A DNA stretch of 64,000 nucleotides, from the NCBI GenBank assembly GCA_911728435.2, contig OU452209.1, positions 9,902,869-9,966,868 on the forward strand, given 5' to 3'. The position numbers and the translations under genes were made by a program. This DNA comes from Apoderus coryli (Eukaryota; Arthropoda; Insecta; Coleoptera; Attelabidae). The notes beneath the pieces were generated by a model. The model was not told the origin of the DNA and searched no databases. It was given only the letters and a program-made list of their open reading frames with translations. Each line of letters begins with the position of its first letter. The stretch's first letter is position 1. Positions 11,753-22,424 of the stretch are shown piece after piece.

Positions 11753-14700
11753 TGATTATGGCTTTGATGTTGTTGTTGAGTCATTTAGCCAGCAGCAATA
11801 TCATTACTAAAGGTTAAATTTTAACAAATGGTACTACTTATTTATTATATCTTTAAAACATCATTATTTAATACAACATTTTTATATCTGAATATCAATT
11901 GACAAAATGTACTTGTAATCGTATATTATTATTATTGAGGTGTAATTGGTAATACATTAAAAACAAAAATATCATCATCATCTAGATGTAGATTGAACAA
12001 AATCAAGAATATAAAATGTTTAAAATAAAGAAAACGACAGAAATATAAAATGCACTACACATAATTATTATTATTTTAATTTATTTTTATACAGTCTGTC
12101 CACTTCCAAGGACTTACGACCCTTGTAACGTTTTTATTTTTTGATGGATTTTGATAAACTTCTTCTTGTTAGGCAGATATTCAAAATGTTCATTAGACTA
12201 TAATATTGGATGGCATCTGTGGTGACTAGGGTGTTCAATTTAAACATTTGTTGTGAATTTTGATTCCTTCTGTTTTTTTTACTATTTGGAAAAGATCATA
12301 TTTACGTGCTTTTAATTAGAATCCCATAGGTAGTTTTTAATATTACGATCCTTGCACCAATTAGAATTACAGGTGTGCCATTAAAAATTACCACCTGCTG
12401 TAATTACTATATTTAGTCTTATAGGCGAGTACAACTTTGCGCTATAATGTATTGTTTTGCTCTATCTGACGGTAAAACAAAACACCTTAATGTTGTAGAT
12501 AGGCACGACTGTGGTACCCTGACAGCTTATAACAAGAGCGAAACGATATCGTTAATATCTATCGACCCATCCCGCGGTCTGATTAAACAAAATTAAACTG
12601 AAGCCTTACTAATTTAAACAAAACCCCGTGTATATGAATTTTCTTCGCTATGACACAAGATTATTTCTCCTTTATTATATCTATTTACGGACAAAATTTC
12701 TTTTGGTAATTATTTACTTATTTCTATTGAGATTTATTTTTCTAATAATATAATTTAAGAAAATATTTTAAATTAAAACGCATTTTTTATAATATATGGC
12801 CATTTATTATTAATTGATTTATTAAAAATCGTTTGAAGCTTATTTTTACAAAGATTCTTTCTTAATTAATATACAGTTTCAGTAATGTTAAAATATTTCA
12901 ATTAACTTAGCTTTACAAGCCAATAAATATTAAAAAGCTTGCACCTGCGGTATTATTCAAAAGCGTAATCCGCAAGAAATATTATAGTGTAAAGGCAATT
13001 AGTTAAGCATAAATAGAAGAATTAGGTGTTACAACTTAGAAATAAAAATATCAGCATGATGTTGTTCTGCATTCCCTGATGATGAATTAACGGCAAGATA
13101 GTAGAAACGCAGTCGGTTCGTTATCGCAGTGGGATTATTGTTTCGAAGAGTGGTGATTTAGAAGTGCTCCGCATACTGAGAGTGTCGGATTCCAAATGAA
13201 TGTGCTGGTGGAAATTCTAAAACAAACTAATAAAAAAAAAGGTTTATTACAACAACGATTTAGAAGGAAATGTGTGGGCAGTAGCCTCTTGGTAATGTAT
13301 CTATTTTATTTTTATCAGATCAATATTGCATGTCACGTAATCTAAAAGCATATTTGAAAAGTTATAGCGTAATAGTATTATTATTATCGATAAAATAAAA
13401 ATCTGACATTTTTCTGCACAAAATTTCAATCATATCTTATCTGACATTTTTTCTAATTAGTCAGCTCATTACATAACATATCCAATGATTCTTAAAGAGG
13501 AATCACTAAATTTTACTCATATAGTATAATACTGCGATGGAGCGACAAAGTTGTGGTTTTAGGATATTATGCAATGCAGATTGTAAAGTTCAGCATAAAT
13601 TCAGTTACATTCATATACTTTTGGAAAAACGTATCTTGAAACACTTCAATTTACGAGTATATTAATGCAATACTTGTTGCTAAAAGTTGTTTCAGTACAT
13701 TTTACAGTTATTTCAGTTTTTTTTTTTATTGAAGAAATATGTTTTAGGTTTAGCTACATAAAAATATATATTTTCATTGATTGTCTCGCAATATCTCAAG
13801 AAGTAAATTGGCGGTATTTAAGGCTTGCCAGTATTGGCACCAAATGTTTTCAAATTAAATTAAACTACATTGAATTCCAATAGAAAACCTTAAATGGGCA
13901 TTCAGTGTACCTCATAATAGCCATTGTTGGCCCTTAAGTGGGAAAATGACATAAGTTCAGCATTTTTCGACTGCACTTGTGCCATTTTATGTACACTATC
14001 GGCTACCATAAAAGAGTAATTTGGGGGAATGCTGGACTGCCAATCCTTCTTTTATCTTGGGCCAAATTTATGTGTTTGCTGAGGTCATCCTTATACACTT
14101 ACTGAAAAATAACTGGTTATTTAGTTATTGCCCTAAAATTCCATGATAAGCACTTCGCATGCACCAAAAATACATTATATGAATAACAATTTGAATATTA
14201 CCTTTTATAAACTTCTTGCTGTGATTAAACATTCCTAGGTAGCTAGTTTATACTTTTACGTAGACAGCGTGTTAAATATGTTAGTGTTAATAAGCTGTTA
14301 AAACATCAAATACGTTTTATCCTTTTGTAGAAACATATTATAGGATCCCAAGTAAATGGAATGTCGTATTCCGAAAGAATGACTTGGAGCGTGTCTGAGA
14401 TGTGATATAACCTACAATGTTAATGATATAAAATTAGCGGGAATGATGATATTCTTCTCAATAACTTGAGATTGATAGGTAAAAATAAACATATCATATT
14501 AATTAATTTAGGTATCAGTGTTCCTATATACATCTTGAGAGACCAGAGGCATGTAGGAAACGCAGATGATTGTGATTTAACGCCAGTTACCTGTAGGGTG
14601 AGTTGTACCTTTGGAAATTATACCTCAATTTGAAAAAACCAAATATGACGTACGTCACAAGTGTGCCATTAATCCACACTAAGTAGAGTTGAGGGTTGAT

Positions 14701-15253
14701 AATGACATAATGACGCATCAAAAAAGCACTTAGTTTAAAAATTAATAATTCAATTTATTGTAAGACTTTTCTTGCTTTTATTATTTTTTAACGAAGTTTG
14801 TCATTTTCAAAGAAAAATATAATATTGTACGCTCTTTCATGAGAAGAGCGTATAGTAGTGGGTAAAAAAGGATATTTCGAACAATTATATTTGTTATTAA
14901 AAATTGTTATGACCACCAAGTAAAATTTCAAAAATATGTCGCATTTGACAACCCATGAAATATTTGAGAGATTTTCCAAAATTATTCAGTAATCATAGTT
15001 ATTTTAAAAAGGAGATTGTCAGACAGATTTTTTGTAGTAATTAGTTTAACAGCCGATAGAGTTCTTTTTAATTTTAAACATGGAAATACTGCAGGTACTT
15101 TATTTTCCAGAATACAAAAAACAATAAAAAAGTGTAAGTAATAACAATGACAATCAAGTTATTCGTTTGAATTATTTGATACGGATAAGTGGATTAAATT
15201 ACCAGCGAAAAACTTAGTGTTTATCTCAAGTAGGTAAATAACAATAAAAGTTC

Positions 15254-15289
15254 AAATCATCAATATAACCTACGTTATATTGATGATTT
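15254..15289. repeat. perfect hairpin, 16-bp arms, 4-nt loop
   Basis: AAATCATCAATATAAC (15254-15269), loop CTAC, then its exact reverse complement (15274-15289). It is too short for a miRNA precursor and has no U run after it, so it is listed as a palindrome only. Confidence 0.8.
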
Positions 15290-16589
15290 TACAGAAAACC
15301 AAACCTTGCACAATTTATCTGCTATTATTTTCTCGTGAAGCATATACGAGTATTATATGTACATCAGGGCGGAACTACTTTTGTAAAAGCATAATATTTT
15401 TTTCATTCGTCCTTATTTAAATTTACTGTAATAATTGGGTTGTTTTTGTAGTAGTGATTATTTGTGTCTCTGACTACGATAAATTCACTCCAGCGATTTG
15501 TTTCGTTCTTAATTATGGATTAAATTTTTTCTGACTGATGACCCTCGAAAAATGATTCATATAGCATAATTATCTTAATAAAATAAAAAAAACTTTGTGA
15601 AGGTGACGAATTTTGTTTATTCTAATAAACATTAAGGATACTTCACTGTGAGAATAGACTATTTCTTCAAATCCAAAACAAAAAGTTAGGTACTTTAAAA
15701 ATGTAAAATAGTCTCCTTCTTCAAATAATTTAATGTATTCTATCAAAATATTCAATTTATTTAAAAGTGAGACAAAATATGTGCAATCGGATTTATTTAT
15801 GAGTATTTCTACGTAATAACAACTACATACTTAGTAATGAAAATATGTATTCCAATAATATCTGACGAGTTACATTGTGCAAACGCGTCAAAGTGTTTCC
15901 ACAGAAGTAACAATATAGCGGGTTAGGCATCTGGTATCACCTATTTATCATAGTGGGCCATACAGGCTGCGCCAAATTGTACACTTTTAAATGAGAACAC
16001 CCCTTATTTTAAGAGATATTCTCAAATTTTATTAGTAATTGATTGGTGCAAGCTGCGTTTTGATATCTTTTCTAGTTTAGGCGCTAGAGTTTTTCAAATT
16101 TCTGCAATTCTTTTAAACCTCTCTAACTTATGTATTTTAAGAGATAGTAGATTTATAACCACACTTTTTTGCAGCAACTATTTAAGAATACACTGATACT
16201 ATGAGTTTTTATAAAGGGTGTTATAAAAAATTATATATTATATTCAAATTTAACCGAGAATTAAATTCCCTTTCTAAACTTTTACATTTTTGGGTATACC
16301 TATTTGGCTTTTAAATTACGATTAAGTGAGGGTAAATCAAATGAAAAAGACGTATGCTTCTGCCAAGTATATAAAAACCTCATAAGTTCCAATCAACCAA
16401 TTAAAATAAATAAACAAAACAAACTTAAAATAGACATTAGAAAACAATAAAAAAAAACACTATTCACTAACAAAAACTTCTTAACGCCGCGCCGCATTAT
16501 TAAATAAAATAGGTAAGTATTAGAGATAAGTATTTACAAGAAATATTCAAATTTTTCACTATTTTTTTCCATACACAATCTAGCGCGTT

Positions 16590-17210
16590 TTTTGAGACTA
16601 TTTGCCGCTTAATATTTCAATATTCGATATTGATTCAAAAGCCTGCATTAATCTTTGTTCCAGTAAAAATATATAGACCAAGAAATCTTCCTTGATAAAT
16701 TCCTCCTCACACATTAAAACCTCCTTGATTACACACGTCAATCGTGACATGTGGATTCTCCGTGCTCCAATTGTACGAGTTGTATCTGTTAAAAATATAT
16801 GCACTGGTTATACACGCTTCATCTGTCCAAATGCGGTTCCTTCCAAAATTTCTAATTTTGTTGCATTTTGTTAGATACCACTCACAAAATTGAAGCCGCC
16901 TCGCTTGTTAAAATCACGATGAAACATGTATGGTCGATAATTGTTTTTCTTTAAAATTCTCCTTGCAGGAATTCCAGTTTACTCTTCTAATTTTCGGGTA
17001 GACAAATTAGGGCTATTTTGTATTGTTCCCAAAACTGTTAGTTCTTGTACCTCTATATTGTTGTTAATATTGTAGATTGGTTTAGGTTTTGTAAACGAGC
17101 CAAAGTTTTGTAAGCTAGTTTTTAATCTTAAAAACATCCTTAAACGGCTGCCGTCGATCTGGATATCTTTCAATATACAGATTAGACACTGCCGCAAAAT
17201 TTTCATTATA
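16590..17210 (-). pseudogene. DUF4817/DDE-type transposase, multiply frameshifted
   Basis: Reading the minus strand across frames gives the family order: NIEVQELTVLGTIQNSP, STRKLEEETGIPARRILKK (HTH), RPYMFHRDFN, then NRIWTDEACITSAYIFNRYN with the first catalytic Asp in WTDEA, NWSTENPHVT and NQGGFNV*GGIYQGRFLGLY. At least three frame changes and a stop separate them, and the last two catalytic residues are not found. It lies inside the long-TIR element. Confidence 0.7.
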
Positions 17211-17420
17211 TTCTATGAAATATTTCAACATGTCACATGTCATATTTTTCGTAATTCTCGTACATTTTCACACCTTTTTAATACTCAATTTTTAAAATAA
17301 CGCAATAAAAATATAATTACTATTATACACTTAGGTACCTACCTATTTAAGGAACTGCTTGTTACATAATGTAACAAGACTTTAACTTTTGTTGGAAATT
17401 TGTTTTACACTACCATGCTT

Positions 17421-17459
17421 TCACCAGACGGCTTGTTTCGTTGATCCACAACTCATCAT
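17421..17459 (-). ncRNA. degenerate hammerhead-ribozyme motif with compensated stem II
   Basis: Minus strand: ATGATGA, stem GTTG/CAAC around loop TGGAT, GAAAC, then GCCGTCTGGTGA. Relative to the repeats at 57 kb, stem II has changed from GTCG/CGAC to GTTG/CAAC, a change that keeps pairing. The first core base (C of CTGATGA) is lost and the 5' strand of stem I is not recognisable, so cleavage is unlikely. Confidence 0.5.
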
Positions 17460-18284
17460 AAGATATGATGGAGTTGTTGCTTCTCCTCAGGCCATCGTTT
17501 GTGAACTGTGTTTCACCGGGCATATTGCCTGCTCACATTAGATGTCGCCAAGAACATCTTTTTGTTTTTCATGGCTTGCTAAGTTCAAAAAGTCAATATC
17601 TGACATTCTTAATTTGATGGGCACTGCTAAGCTGCTTTATTGTCATGTATAAATTTAATTACGAGATTTTTATATACTTGACAGAAGCATACTTACGGCT
17701 TTTTCACAACCACCTGAATTATTCTCACTTCATCGTAGTTTAAAAGACAAATATATCAAAAAATGTAAAAGTAAAGTATATCATCATTACATTTTTGAAA
17801 GGAAATTTAATCCTCTATTAAATTTGAAGATAATATATAGGGTGTTTTGCAAGAAAAACTAATTTACACGCCGTATCTTCAAAAGGAAAAACTCATTGTA
17901 TCACTATATTCTTCTCAAAAGACTGCTACAAACTAGTGTTTTCACAAATCCATTATCTCTTAGAATGCAAAAGTTAGAGAGGTCTAAGAGAATTGCCGGA
18001 ATTTGAAAAACTCTAGCACCTAAACTAGAAAAGATATCAAAACGCGGCTTGCACCATCTATTACTAATAAAATTTGAGCATCGCAAACGGCGCAGCGATC
18101 CATTTTTGTATATCTCTTAAAATAAGGGGTGTTCTCTTTGTTTTTGACAATTTTAGTGACACATTCCTATGTGTGAATAGTGCAATTTAAATTGTCATGG
18201 ACAAATCAACGAATTTTTGTAATAAAACAGTTTTTATTATGTAATTCAGTTCCGACGCATCATTTCGAAAGAACATATTTTAAA

Positions 18285-18635
18285 TAAAAAAAAAAACCTA
18301 AAAAACTAATTTAAATCATAATTAAAAATACCTAATGGTGTTATACGTGCCATCTAGTGTAGAAAAGATAAATGTGATCTTTATAAATAGAAATCTTAGA
18401 TTGATTGATGTAGAAAATCAAAACTATCATGATCATGATTTATATTTATAAAGATCACATTTATATTTTCTACACTTAATGCCATTTTGATTGTTAATCG
18501 GCAGCCAGTACACTCAATTGAGAATTATTTAAATTTAACTTTTGGGCCAAATGATTTGCAAAAAGAAACGTATGACACCATTAGGTATTTTTAATTATGA
18601 TTTAAATTAGTCTTTTAGTGTTTTTTTGTTTTAAA
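18285..18635. mobile_element. foldback / MITE-like element
   Basis: The outer arms share AATACCTAATGGTGT...ACG (about 18335-18356), inverted at 18575-18594, continuing outward through ATTTAAATCATAATTAAAAA. The inner arms share GTGTAGAAAA..TAAATGTGATC (18357-18382), inverted at 18446-18475. The right arm has roughly 90 bp of extra sequence between its two blocks. No coding capacity. Confidence 0.6.
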
Positions 18636-19479
18636 AATTTTCTTTCATGAAATGGTGAGTTATATACCTATAGAGCACATTATATCATATGATACATTGG
18701 CATATCTTGTATCATATAATAGATTCGCATATCTTTCTTTCAGACATTAATGCTCTCTTCATTTTGTCCTGGGTGTCAAATGCTAAAAGATGTTACAAAG
18801 AAACTCTACTTGGCAACTCTGTGAATTTCTAGGTACCTCTCTGTCTACCAAATTGCACGGCGACAAGTTGACATAAAGACTCATATTTTTGTCAGACAAT
18901 TTTTGAGTATATTATTTTTGATACATTAAAGTAATCTTTGTTGATCAGTTGTTAATAAACTTGTTAAAATTACAGTAGTCTTTCGACATTTCTACACTGT
19001 GACACATAACTTAATTGCACAATGCAAGCTAGCTTTTTGTAAGAGAGAATCCATTACTGAACCATTGATGATGGGGGCTGGTGTCTCGAAACATGTATGG
19101 TTATTTGACTGATGACTCCGAGAGGAATTTATTAAATTAATTTCTTGGAGATTAGACTTTTATATCCCAGATACTTATAACATATTAATTTTGTTATTTC
19201 TCATAATTTTATTTAAATAAAACGTTTGTTAGTCTTGTAGCAGATTTTTTAAAAAGGTGATATACAATGCCTATCCCAGTAGGTACCTTGAGGACCAAAA
19301 GTAACGCATAAATTTGATGGAAAAATGTTTGGAAGGAACGTTGGTACACGTCACTTTTACTGTTATGTTGCCCATTTTTTCATGTAAGGGTCGCTCATAA
19401 TTGCATGTTTTTTATGGAGCCATCCGTATATTTTTAATTTTTTGATCCTGTATAAAATCCTAAAATTATATCGTACATG
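18636..19479. other. unassigned, with one hammerhead-like motif
   Basis: AT-rich, no coding signal. The only structured item is the hammerhead-like motif at 19060-19102. Confidence 0.5.
19060..19102 (+). ncRNA. hammerhead-like motif with minimal stem III
   Basis: AACCA, TTGATGA, a G-rich/pyrimidine stem II with wobbles, GAA-ACATGT-A, then TGGTT. AACCA/TGGTT can form stem I and ACATGT is a self-complementary mini stem III ending in a GUA cleavage-type triplet. C3 of the core is T and a U is bulged before stem II, so activity is doubtful. A sister motif is at 63365-63406. Confidence 0.35.
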
Positions 19480-19720
19480 TTGGTTTCAACTGAACGGGGC
19501 TGGTTTAGACAGTTAGGGCCGTGGCATTGGCCTGCGAGGTCTCCTGACCTTACACCACTTGATATTTTATTTGTGGGGTAATTTGTAAAGGCAAGTTTAC
19601 ATGACATCTTTAATGATCAAAGAAGCTATGCATCAACGAGTGATCAACTGCACTGAAGAGTTAGATGCCAGGGAAATTAGGAGGACAACTGTACCTGTTT
19701 GTTTTTTAACATACTAGTTT
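19480..19720 (+). pseudogene. DUF4817/DDE-type transposase C-terminal fragment
   Basis: The plus strand reads GPWHWPARSPDLTPLDILF, the third-acidic-residue block of this family, then after a frame change MIKEAMHQRVINCTEEL and REIRRTTV. Only the last quarter of a transposase remains, with a stop after the WPARSPDL block. No TIRs were found around it. Confidence 0.7.
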
Positions 19721-20180
19721 GTTTTCAATTATGACCCATAATTTATGGAATTATTTTGTGGCCGTGCAAACTTTCTCTTGTTCATGTTATTTCTATAAAT
19801 TTGTCAATTTTCTCATGAATAATAGACAGATTAATTAAAACTTCCTTTGAGTGATTATTTTCTTTTATTTTGTCAAGGCTCATTACATAATAAATAACAC
19901 TAAATGTCAAAATATTAAAATTACAATTTTTGATGATGCTTAATGACAAATTCATGGCTACCTAATTAAAATATAGAAAAATAATGCAATTTTGATACAA
20001 ACTTTTTTCACTGCGTCCCCCTTAAATTATTCGTCTTGTTCGTCAATTTTAAGTTTTACCATAGACAAGGCAATCGATGTTCAACAATTTTATTATGGAG
20101 GCAGAAATTTCTGCTATTTAATACATACCCAGAAAGTTGATTGCGAGTATTTCGTAATCACACTGGTAACAAATTTCGGT
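19721..20180. other. unassigned spacer
   Basis: AT-rich with no recognisable feature on either strand. Confidence 0.5.
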
Positions 20181-21400
20181 TCATCCAGAACTACATAATT
20201 GGAAGTTCGTCAGCGAATGAAAGAGGAAATCTTCTATTTTTTGTATAGTCATAATTTCATACATATAAGTATTAACATCGGGCATGAGTTTAATTTTCTT
20301 ATATAGGTATGGGGGCGATTTGGTTAAAACTATCGAATAAAACATACATTCTAAGTGAAGTCTGCGTCGGTCCTCCTTGCCAAGCCATCCTGCTTCTTTT
20401 AACTTTTGACTAATGGGCTCAAATTCTTGTATAACATACACGAATCTTAAACATTTTAATTTTATCCACGCTAGATAAGCAAGGCCCTTACAGAACATCT
20501 CCATAATTAAAATGAGATAATACTAAACTATCTGTTATTATAATTTTTGGCCTTGCCACAGTTTAAATAAAGTTAATATTCGCTGCCTTTGCAAAATTTT
20601 ATCAACATATGTGCTGGAAACCTGATGTAATTATCAAGCAAATTCTTTATGTTTACCGAAAATAAGGATATTTGATTTAGTAGGATTGCTAGAAAGTTGA
20701 TGACGATTTGCGTGATTTACCTTAGTGTCCAGATCATTATTTGTTGGTTATATTGAAGTTGTCTAAGTTAAACGAAAATTTAAATTGCGTATCATCCGCG
20801 TAATCATATGAGGTGCAGTGTTTTAACGAGTCTGTTATATTTAAAGAGAACAGGTAATAGAACAATGGTGTGAAAACTGAGCCATGAGGAACACCGCAAT
20901 AAATCCAAGCTAACTCCAATCTGCCTTAAACCTGTCTAAGTTAGTTGATTGTTATTTGTTAGATAATAATATAATTGGCTTATAGGAAAGGGTGAGAATC
21001 CGGAATAATGTAGATTAGAAAACAAAATGTCAATTAATTTTATCGAAAGCTTCAGGTAATCCACTAGGATTAGAGCAGTGGGTTTACCTTCATCAATGTC
21101 ATGAATAGCATCGTCTACCAAATCAAGTAGTGCGGTCGTGCAGTAGAAGATTGAATTAATGTATGTGATGGCAAATTTGAATATACACCACTTTTTCTAT
21201 TATTTTTGACAGGGGAGAAAATAGCTATAGCCGTAAAGCGTTGCAGCTGAGAATCGTACTCTTTTTCGAAAGTGGGTAGAACTATGACGGAGCAGGAATT
21301 TATAATGTGAACTAAATAAGGAACACTGTATAAGGATAACACATCAACATCATATCAGAGTTTTATTAGACTTAGCTGATGGCTCTTGATTTCATTTTAA
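20180..21400 (-). pseudogene. jockey/CR1-like reverse transcriptase relic
   Basis: Minus-strand pieces in order: IEKVVYIQ-like sequence at about 21200; DDAIHDIDEGKPTALILVDY (21115-21055), the block before the first catalytic Asp; GVPHGSVFTPLFYYLFSLNI, then YADDTQFKF (20900-20780); and a C-terminal block with ISQKLKEAGWL, RRRLHLECMFYSIV and PPYLYKKI (20440-20280). Several frameshifts and missing stretches separate the pieces. The 3' border is unclear. Confidence 0.75.
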
Positions 21401-22182
21401 CAATCATATCTAGTAGGTACATCAGGCTGGTTATCTGTGGTTTTAAATGCAAAAAGTTCCGGAAAAATTTGTTTTTTATTTGCCATAGGTATAATAATTA
21501 TTGATTGCCTCTGTGTTGTTTAAATGATTTGGCAAATTTTTTATTATGTATCTCAAGAATTTTTAATTTTTCCCACAGTATTTTACTATCATGTCTATTG
21601 TTATCAAGCACACTATAAATAGCCTTTTTCCCCTGATTTATAACATTAGGAACCTGGTTGATTTAGTACACCCATATTTTTTAAGGCTGTTACAATCTAA
21701 TGTAGAATCAAAATAATTCCAAAAGGGGGTTCCAGAAATACCTATACAATTATGTTTATCTACTATACAATTCGTCTGTATATTTTTCTGTTACCTCAAG
21801 AAACAGGCAAGTTAAAGCGAAAAGTGGTAAAGTGCAAGAATTTCTTCCAAAAAATGTCTTCAAATTTTATCGGATTTATGCGTGATTCTTAGTCGTCACT
21901 CTATAGCTTAATAAAAAGCAACAATACAAAAATCGAACGAAGCGAGAATCATGGTGTATTTTACAGTTTTCACAATGGGGAATTTCTGAAAATAGTTACC
22001 CGACTCATTTTATAACAATATGAATGTTTTTTTTAATTATTATGTGCATCCATATAGTAGGTAAAAGGGTTAAACTGGGAAGATTCTACAAAAAACTGTA
22101 AAATGTAATCAATAATCTTTTATAACTAAAAAATATTAGTAACTACTAAATAGGTTTTCCTTTTTTTTTAATGGAAATTTAC
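21401..22182. other. downstream flank or last intron of the ODF3-like gene, unassigned
   Basis: No exon resembling the usual ODF3 C-terminus was found here or further left. If the splice donor at 22181-22182 is used, this is intron; if not, it is 3' UTR and intergenic. Confidence 0.4.
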
Positions 22183-22424
22183 CTTTTCTGGTGAATACAC
22201 TCCTGGACCAGGTATAGATTCGTCTTTCGGGATATTAACTCTTCCACCAATCGTGTACGCTGGCGAATGATTTTTGTAATGTTCCGGATCCACGTTATTA
22301 TATTGTCCAGGTCCTGGATTTTTGACTCTTTCATCAATTTGTTCCTTATTTCTGCCGGATATAGTGTACGCGGGAGCGCCTTTCTTGTCGCCAACAACTG
22401 ACGGTATATTATAAACATTTGGAG
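22183..22424 (-). CDS. ODF3-like exon 11 (last found)
   Basis: 242 nt after TTTTTAG; reads APNVYNIPSVVGDKKGAPAY, VKNPGPGQYNNVDPEHYK, HSPAYTIGGRVNIPKDESIP and GPGVYSPEK, then either GTAAAT as a donor or 4 more codons to a stop at 22168. Relatives normally continue after SPEK with one more Pro-rich repeat, so a further exon is likely. Confidence 0.8.

Larger units (their letters stand above)
11513..15979. other. long unassigned AT-rich stretch
   Basis: No gene is supported. Small frames are scattered and lack motifs. It contains the right copy of a direct repeat (11655-11752), a perfect 16-bp hairpin (15254-15289) and a weak hammerhead-like string at 13076-13120 (CTGATGA..GAAACGCAGTC, stem II not formed). 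Confidence 0.5.
15980..18145 (-). mobile_element. decayed long-TIR Tc1/mariner-superfamily (DUF4817-type) transposon
   Basis: Inverted arms of roughly 320-420 bp enclose a broken transposase. Matching marks are GAGAACACCCCTTATTTTAA (about 16000, and reversed near 18130), ATCTTTTCTAGTTTAGG (16068, and reversed near 18030) and AGAAGCATAC-like sequence near 16350 and 17685. The arms are well diverged with indels. A hammerhead-like fragment (17421-17459) sits between the transposase relic and the right arm and must be a later insertion or rearrangement. Confidence 0.7.

Noticed and set aside
13076..13120. Hammerhead-like string CTGATGA..GAAACGCAGTC
   Set aside because: Stem II does not form and stem I pairs over two bases only; kept as a remark, not a feature.
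15535..15560. CTGATGACCCTCGAAAAA resembling a hammerhead core
   Set aside because: The stem II segment is five pyrimidine-rich bases without pairing; chance match.
17540..17570. TAGATGTCGCCAA..ACATC shared with the ribozyme repeat unit (56691, 57032, 57361)
   Set aside because: About 20 bp match, but its orientation relative to the nearby hammerhead relic is opposite to that in the array; could be chance or a rearranged remnant, not strong enough to report.
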